Shown here piece after piece: positions 6,312 through 9,973 of a stretch of DNA of 9,973 nt. A model generated the notes under the pieces. That model worked only from the letters and a program-made list of their open reading frames with translations. It did not search any database and had not been told where the DNA came from. The DNA comes from Crocinitomicaceae bacterium. GTDB lineage: Bacteria > Bacteroidota > Bacteroidia > Flavobacteriales_D > Crocinitomicaceae. How positions within the stretch are numbered: the stretch's first letter is position 1; each line of letters opens with the position of its first letter. A program made the position numbers and the translations under genes. The stretch spans positions 1 to 9,973 of the forward strand of contig NZQU01000066.1 of assembly GCA_002696025.1 (NCBI GenBank), in the 5' to 3' direction.

Positions 6312-7019
6312 TTAAATTTTTATTCCAACTCTACAGGTATAATCTATTCTATGAAACAATATTTTTTTATTTCTAAAGTATTCATCGCAAGCTTTTCTAC
6401 ATCCTTGCCAGTGACCATAATCATCAATAATAATAACTCCGTTTTTTACTAATTTGGGATATAAAATTTCTAATTCTTTTTTTGTAGATGAATACCAATC
6501 CGTGTCAAGCCTTAGTATAGATATTTTTTGTGGTTTATTTTTTTTTAAAGTTTCTTCAACAGGTCCTTTTATAAATTTAATCTTTTCACTTGGATATCTT
6601 GTTTTATACAAATTTTTTTTTACTTCATCAATTGATGCAAAGCACCAATCTGATGAATTTTTTCCTATTTTATTATCATAAAATTTTTTTATAGCCGCGC
6701 CAGATCTTTTTGATTTATCAAATTTTGATGGTTTGGTCATTCCTTCAAAAGTATCATATAACCAAAGTTTTCTGAAAACCTTAAATTTTTTCAGTAACTC
6801 TGCAACCAAAACCATGTTGCCTCCTCTCCATACTCCGCACTCTACTATATCCCCATAAATATTGTTATTAACTATATATTGAACAGATTTAATTAACGAA
6901 AATTGTCTTTCAATTGATGTCATGCTCATATTTTTAATTTTATTCATCAAATTTTGTTCGAAGCTTGATAACTCTGGTATGTCCGGTGTTATATTTTTTT
7001 TTTTAAATAAGTTAATCAT
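6312..7019 (-). CDS. TylF/MycF-type O-methyltransferase
   Basis: This 235-residue protein matches the TylF (macrocin O-methyltransferase) family, whose characterised members methylate sugar hydroxyls using SAM and Mg2+. Diagnostic segments in order: VECGVWRGG at 59-67 (SAM motif I), LYDTFEGM at 87-94, LRLDTDWYSST at 169-179, and IIIDDYGHWQGCRKACDEYF at 196-215. The Asp residues of LDTDWY and the IDDYG pair correspond to the metal ligands and catalytic base of the family. Length is close to normal. The ATG lies eight bases inside the aminotransferase gene and follows a GAGG four bases upstream, which supports this start. An 11-A run at 6994-7004 encodes the KKK near the N-terminus and is a candidate slippage site. 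Within this cluster the likely substrate is the sugar made upstream or one already on the chain. Confidence 0.9.
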   Translation of the reverse strand: MINLFKKKNITPDIPELSSFEQNLMNKIKNMSMTSIERQFSLIKSVQYIVNNNIYGDIVECGVWRGGNMVLVAELLKKFKVFRKLWLYDTFEGMTKPSKFDKSKRSGAAIKKFYDNKIGKNSSDWCFASIDEVKKNLYKTRYPSEKIKFIKGPVEETLKKNKPQKISILRLDTDWYSSTKKELEILYPKLVKNGVIIIDDYGHWQGCRKACDEYFRNKKILFHRIDYTCRVGIKI

Positions 7020-8292
7020 TTTTCCTCACAGAAAAAATTGGTTTTATTGATTTATAATTATACTTACGATTTTGAAAAATAATTTCATTTATAAGTTTAA
7101 AGGTACTTGAGTAAGCTTTATTAATAATACTAATATCTTTTTTTGAATGTGCATAACAAATATTATTGGTACCTAAACTCAAAACTCTATTTGTAGCCAT
7201 ATTTTTCATAAATATATACTTTAATTGAAATTTATTAATTTTTTTTGAACTATTAAAATTTATTAAACTCCAAGGTTCTTTTCCTGTTACATTTACGAAG
7301 TTTTCTAAATTATATTTCTTAATTTCTTTATTTACATGGTTAATAATTTGTGAGCCAGATGACCAAAGTTTTTTTATAACATTTTTTTTTTCGATTTTCT
7401 TGATAGTAGCTATGCTTGCGGCAAGAGATAAACATTCCCCTCCAAAAGTGCCAGAAAAAAATACTTCACTCATTTTATTCATATATTTTGTCTTTCCTAC
7501 TAAAGCTGAAAGTGGCATGCCATTTGCCATTCCCTTTCCGAAACATGACAAATCAGGAGTAATGTTAAAATATTTTTGGGCTCCACCTTCAGAAAATCTA
7601 AAACCAGTTATTATTTCATCGAAAATTAATAATATTTTATTTTTTTTTAATAAATATTGTAATTCTTTATAATAGTCTTTTTTGGGTTCTGTAAAACTCA
7701 TTGGTTCAATAATCATTGCTCCAATCTCATCTTTGTTTTTTTTTATAATACTATGAACATCATTAATATTATTAAATTTTGCAGCGATTGATAACTTCCT
7801 CACTTTTTTTGGTACACCAAGATGTCTTGAAGTAGTACCAATGTACCAGTCCTGCCATCCATGGTACCCGCATGTTATTATTTTGTCTCTTTTGGTAATT
7901 CCCCTTGCTAATCGAATCGCTCCTGATGTAACATCTGTACCATTTTTTGCAAATCTAACTTTTTCTGCTGATGGAATTTTTTGAATTAATTTTTCTGATA
8001 ACTGATGCTCTAAAACAGTAGGTAAACTAAAAGTTATCCCTGATTTGAGTTGTTTAATTATAGCTTTATTTACATCTATATCATTATATCCCAGAGTTAA
8101 TGGCAATAAACCCATAATAAGATCCACATATTCATTGCCGTCTACATCCTTTATTCTTCCACCTTTTCCATTTTGGGCAAATAAAGGAAATCCATCTGGG
8201 TATTGTAAATAAGATTTACTAAATGTCTGACTTGCTAAAGGAATAGATCTCAAAGCTTTTTTTAAAAATTTTTTAGATTTTTTTAATTCCAT
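7012..8292 (-). CDS. Class III PLP aminotransferase, HemL-like, probably acting on a sugar
   Basis: This 426-residue fold-type I PLP enzyme is close in architecture to glutamate-1-semialdehyde 2,1-aminomutase. The N-terminus (SKKFLKKALRSIPLASQTFSKS, from residue 6) matches the opening helix of the family, so the start fits. NGTDVTSGAIRLAR at 117-130 binds the cofactor phosphate, and YHGWQDW at 143-149 supplies the aromatic stacking region. FDEIITGFR at 224-232 contains D225, which pairs with the pyridine nitrogen. Lys253 in CFGKGMANGMP is the Schiff-base lysine. SGTFGGECLSLAA at 280-292 stands where true HemL has GTLSGNP, so haem biosynthesis is unlikely to be its job. It overlaps the Gfo/Idh gene by 20 bases, suggesting that a keto or aldehyde sugar made there is aminated here. 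A short AAAGG precedes the ATG. The family is certain; the substrate is inferred. Confidence 0.88.
   Translation of the reverse strand: MELKKSKKFLKKALRSIPLASQTFSKSYLQYPDGFPLFAQNGKGGRIKDVDGNEYVDLIMGLLPLTLGYNDIDVNKAIIKQLKSGITFSLPTVLEHQLSEKLIQKIPSAEKVRFAKNGTDVTSGAIRLARGITKRDKIITCGYHGWQDWYIGTTSRHLGVPKKVRKLSIAAKFNNINDVHSIIKKNKDEIGAMIIEPMSFTEPKKDYYKELQYLLKKNKILLIFDEIITGFRFSEGGAQKYFNITPDLSCFGKGMANGMPLSALVGKTKYMNKMSEVFFSGTFGGECLSLAASIATIKKIEKKNVIKKLWSSGSQIINHVNKEIKKYNLENFVNVTGKEPWSLINFNSSKKINKFQLKYIFMKNMATNRVLSLGTNNICYAHSKKDISIINKAYSSTFKLINEIIFQNRKYNYKSIKPIFSVRKND
7024..7027 (-). promoter_or_regulatory. Shine-Dalgarno-like GAGG before the TylF-type gene
   Basis: The coding strand reads TGTGAGGAAAAATG, giving GAGG four bases before the ATG at 7019, inside the last codons of the aminotransferase. 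It is the clearest ribosome-binding match at any junction in the window, where most starts have only A-rich sequence in front. The spacing is a little short. Confidence 0.4.
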
Positions 8293-9235
8293 AAACCTTT
8301 GTATTTAAAATTATGCTTAAAGTATCTAAACTATCATCAAAACTTGACATATTATACTTTTTTCTTTTTTTCATAAGTTCAAACTGATCTATTTGTTTTA
8401 TATAAGGTTCGTTGTGATTAAATTTTTTACAATTGAAAATTTTTTTTACTGTCTTATTTTTTGAAATAAAAATTATATTAATATTTTCGTTTCCAGGCTT
8501 TCCTACACTTGACCATTTTAAAATACCTTTTGTTCCAGTTATTTCACATCCCCTTTTTTTTACACTGGATAAAAAATTATTATTTATAAAAGAAATTACT
8601 TTTTTTTTATGTATCATAATTGAATGAAAAATCTGTGTTGAAGTTTGCTGCTTATTCATAAATGTTTCAGAATATGATTTTTTAATAGGGCCAAACAAAA
8701 ATTTTAGATAATCTATTTCATGACATGCATCAAATAGGACTCCACCTCCATACTTATGATTGAGACTATAATGATCTAAAAGTCTTTTGCCATACATATT
8801 TTTTTGATTGTTATTAAAATAAGCTTTTGCAAACATAACCTTTCCAACTAAGTGGATGTTTGATTTCAAAAACCTAATTCCTGGGTGATATCTAATATTA
8901 GTAACTACAAATAGTTTTACATTATATTCAGAAATAAGTTTTTTTATTTTTTTTAAATTTTTTAAATTGTTTGAAATAGGTTTTTCTACAAGAATATATT
9001 TATATCCCATAAAAATTAATTTAATTATATAGGATGTATGTAAGTATGTAGGCAAACATATTAAGGCAGATTTCGCTTGCCAACTTTTAATTTGAGTAAA
9101 ATTAACAAAATTTGGTTTTAATTTTAATTTTTTATCAAAAGTTTTAATTACAAATTTTTTATTATTTTTTAAAATATTAAAGTATCTATTCCCAATTGAG
9201 CCAACACCTAAAATCAACAATTTATTATTTATCAT
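8273..9235 (-). CDS. Gfo/Idh/MocA family NAD(P)-dependent oxidoreductase
   Basis: This 320-residue cytosolic dehydrogenase probably oxidises or reduces a hydroxyl/keto group of a sugar. The N-terminal Rossmann domain starts with ILGVGSIGNRYF at 8-19 (GxGxxG, G10, G12, G15). CLPTYLH at 60-66 is the 'xxPxxxH' nucleotide contact, and VEKPIS at 83-88 contains the family's catalytic-region Glu-Lys-Pro (84-86). TNIRYHPG at 112-119 begins the substrate domain. GGGVLFDACHEIDYLKFLFG at 163-182 is the Gfo/Idh substrate-side motif, with D169, H172 and D175. ITGTKGILKW near 223-232 is the usual late beta strand. Length is within the family range. It overlaps the cytidylyltransferase by ATGA and the aminotransferase by 20 bases. 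That close coupling suggests a dehydrogenase-aminotransferase pair that installs an amino group. The substrate is not known. Confidence 0.87.
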   Translation of the reverse strand: MINNKLLILGVGSIGNRYFNILKNNKKFVIKTFDKKLKLKPNFVNFTQIKSWQAKSALICLPTYLHTSYIIKLIFMGYKYILVEKPISNNLKNLKKIKKLISEYNVKLFVVTNIRYHPGIRFLKSNIHLVGKVMFAKAYFNNNQKNMYGKRLLDHYSLNHKYGGGVLFDACHEIDYLKFLFGPIKKSYSETFMNKQQTSTQIFHSIMIHKKKVISFINNNFLSSVKKRGCEITGTKGILKWSSVGKPGNENINIIFISKNKTVKKIFNCKKFNHNEPYIKQIDQFELMKKRKKYNMSSFDDSLDTLSIILNTKVYGIKKI

Positions 9236-9921
9236 AAATTGTTTTTAATTAGCCTTATGTAGTCAGATAAATAATCAATATCAATAGATTTATTTTGATT
9301 CATATAATATCCAGCTAATTTATTTGTATAAAATGTTTTTTTCTTTTTAAATGTTTTAATTCTGGCCATATACATGCTTCCATTATCAACATATATTTTA
9401 TTTTCAAATTTATTTGATTTTATATTTATTAAATTTTTAAAAAACGGTTTTAGAAATTTATTTTTTTTTATTAACGCTTGAAATGGAGGAAAATAATATT
9501 TTGTTACTGCTATAATTGAATCGACATTTTTCAATTTTAAATTTTTAAAACATTTTCTAATATCAGCAGGTTTTCTTAGAGGAGAGGTAGCATACAGAAC
9601 ACAAAAATATTTCATTTTTTTTTCAAATATTTTACTATTTAAAATATCAATACATACGTCTGAGACAGTTGCCTTTGAATTTGCTAGTGAAGCTTTTCTT
9701 GGAACAAATATTACTTGTTTGTAATTTTTACATATTTTTTTTATTTTAGGAGAATCAGATGATACAATAATTTTATTAAAAATATTTGATTTTATGGCAG
9801 CCTCAATAGAATGAGATATTAAAGGTTTTCTTTTGTAGAGAAGAATATTTTTATTTTTTAGTCTTTTTGAGCCCTTTCTGGCTGGTATTATGCAAAAAAT
9901 TTCTCTTTTATCTATATTCAT
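9232..9921 (-). CDS. CMP-nonulosonic acid cytidylyltransferase (NeuA/PseF-like)
   Basis: This 229-residue protein is a nucleotidyltransferase that should activate a sialic acid-like sugar with CTP, giving a CMP-sugar and pyrophosphate. IIPARKGSKRLKNKNI at 11-26 is the CTP-binding signature of the NeuA family. IIVSSDSPKI at 51-60 and VPRKASLA at 73-80 follow in the expected order. VLYATSPLRKPADI at 108-121 and KYYFPPFQAL at 141-150 are closer to PseF (CMP-pseudaminate synthase) than to classical NeuA, which has a QPTSPLR motif. YVDNGSMYM at 177-185 and IDIDYLSDY at 213-221 (D214, D216) supply the metal-binding acidic pair near the C-terminus. The ATG overlaps an upstream stop as ATGA. Family assignment is firm; which nonulosonic acid, or a Kdo-like sugar, is not decidable here. 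It lacks any fused second domain. Confidence 0.88.
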   Translation of the reverse strand: MNIDKREIFCIIPARKGSKRLKNKNILLYKRKPLISHSIEAAIKSNIFNKIIVSSDSPKIKKICKNYKQVIFVPRKASLANSKATVSDVCIDILNSKIFEKKMKYFCVLYATSPLRKPADIRKCFKNLKLKNVDSIIAVTKYYFPPFQALIKKNKFLKPFFKNLINIKSNKFENKIYVDNGSMYMARIKTFKKKKTFYTNKLAGYYMNQNKSIDIDYLSDYIRLIKNNL

Positions 9922-9973
9922 TTCTTTAGATGATTTCTATTTATTAAAGATGATTTTGGTAAATCCTTCTTAA
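9918..9973 (-). CDS. C-terminal tail of upstream gene, probably a NeuB-type sialic/nonulosonic acid synthase
   Basis: The frame ending in TGA at 9918-9920 has 17 codons within the window, KKDLPKSSLINRNHLKK, and its stop overlaps the cytidylyltransferase start as ATGA. The other two frames close soon after entering the window, so this is the best candidate for the end of a real gene. The pattern KKDLPKSSLINRNHL resembles the last segment of NeuB/PseI/LegI synthases, whose SAF (antifreeze-like) domain ends with a 'GKKAxxDIxKGxxLxxxxL' stretch. Such enzymes condense phosphoenolpyruvate with an amino-sugar aldose. Seventeen residues are too few to prove this, but NeuB next to NeuA is the standard arrangement. 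The assignment is inference from a short pattern plus neighbourhood. Confidence 0.5.
   Translation of the reverse strand, partial: KKDLPKSSLINRNHLKK

Noticed and set aside
6454..6681. Plus-strand frame opposite the TylF-type gene
   Set aside because: It is a shadow of a gene with a complete set of TylF motifs.
7400..7672. Plus-strand 90-codon frame opposite the aminotransferase
   Set aside because: It is antisense to the PLP-binding region and its content reflects the complement of conserved codons.
7012..8292. True glutamate-1-semialdehyde aminomutase for haem synthesis
   Set aside because: The substrate-loop region differs from HemL and the gene is embedded in a sugar cluster.
8433..8627. 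Plus-strand frame opposite the Gfo/Idh gene
   Set aside because: It is hydrophobic only because it reads opposite lysine/asparagine codons; no support as a membrane protein.
1..9973. Defence system, prophage or insertion sequence
   Set aside because: No transposase, integrase, nuclease, terminal inverted repeat or CRISPR-like array was seen; all recognised genes are glycan biosynthesis families.

Overview
The window is a very AT-rich stretch (three quarters or more A+T by eye) in which every supportable gene lies on the minus strand, so transcription runs from high to low coordinates. There are ten complete protein genes, the last codons of an eleventh at the right edge and the first codons of a twelfth at the left edge. 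Nearly all junctions overlap or abut (ATGA, TAATG, TAAATG), the proteins are lysine-, asparagine- and isoleucine-rich, all starts are ATG and TGA is an ordinary stop. This fits a streamlined low-GC marine bacterium, with a SAR11/Pelagibacter surface-polysaccharide island as the best guess. The window carries no rRNA or housekeeping gene to prove this, and other AT-rich lineages remain possible.

Layout in transcription order. (1) Activated acidic-sugar module, 9973-7012: a C-terminal fragment that looks like the tail of a NeuB-type sialic/nonulosonic acid synthase, a NeuA/PseF-like CMP-sugar cytidylyltransferase, a Gfo/Idh/MocA dehydrogenase and a HemL-like class III aminotransferase. (2) Decoration and transfer, 7019-3690: a TylF-type O-methyltransferase, a second class I methyltransferase and two GT-B glycosyltransferases. 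(3) The only real gap, 3542-3689, with a 24-codon ORF coupled to the preceding gene. (4) Second decoration/transfer block, 3541-1: a PhyH-type Fe(II)/2-oxoglutarate dioxygenase, a UDP-glucuronate 4-epimerase-like enzyme, a third methyltransferase, another GT-B glycosyltransferase and the start of a GT2 glycosyltransferase.

Taken together, the genes look like an operon for a heavily modified acidic glycan (O-antigen, capsule or other surface glycoconjugate). A CMP-activated nonulosonic acid-like sugar would be made and possibly oxidised and aminated. UDP-galacturonate would be supplied by the epimerase. At least four glycosyltransferases would assemble the chain, and three methyltransferases and a dioxygenase would modify it. 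The most interesting part is the synthase?-cytidylyltransferase-dehydrogenase-aminotransferase cassette, which may make an unusual amino-substituted nonulosonic acid. That product is inference; the enzyme families are well supported by motifs. No mobile elements, CRISPR arrays, tRNAs, rRNAs or convincing terminators were seen.
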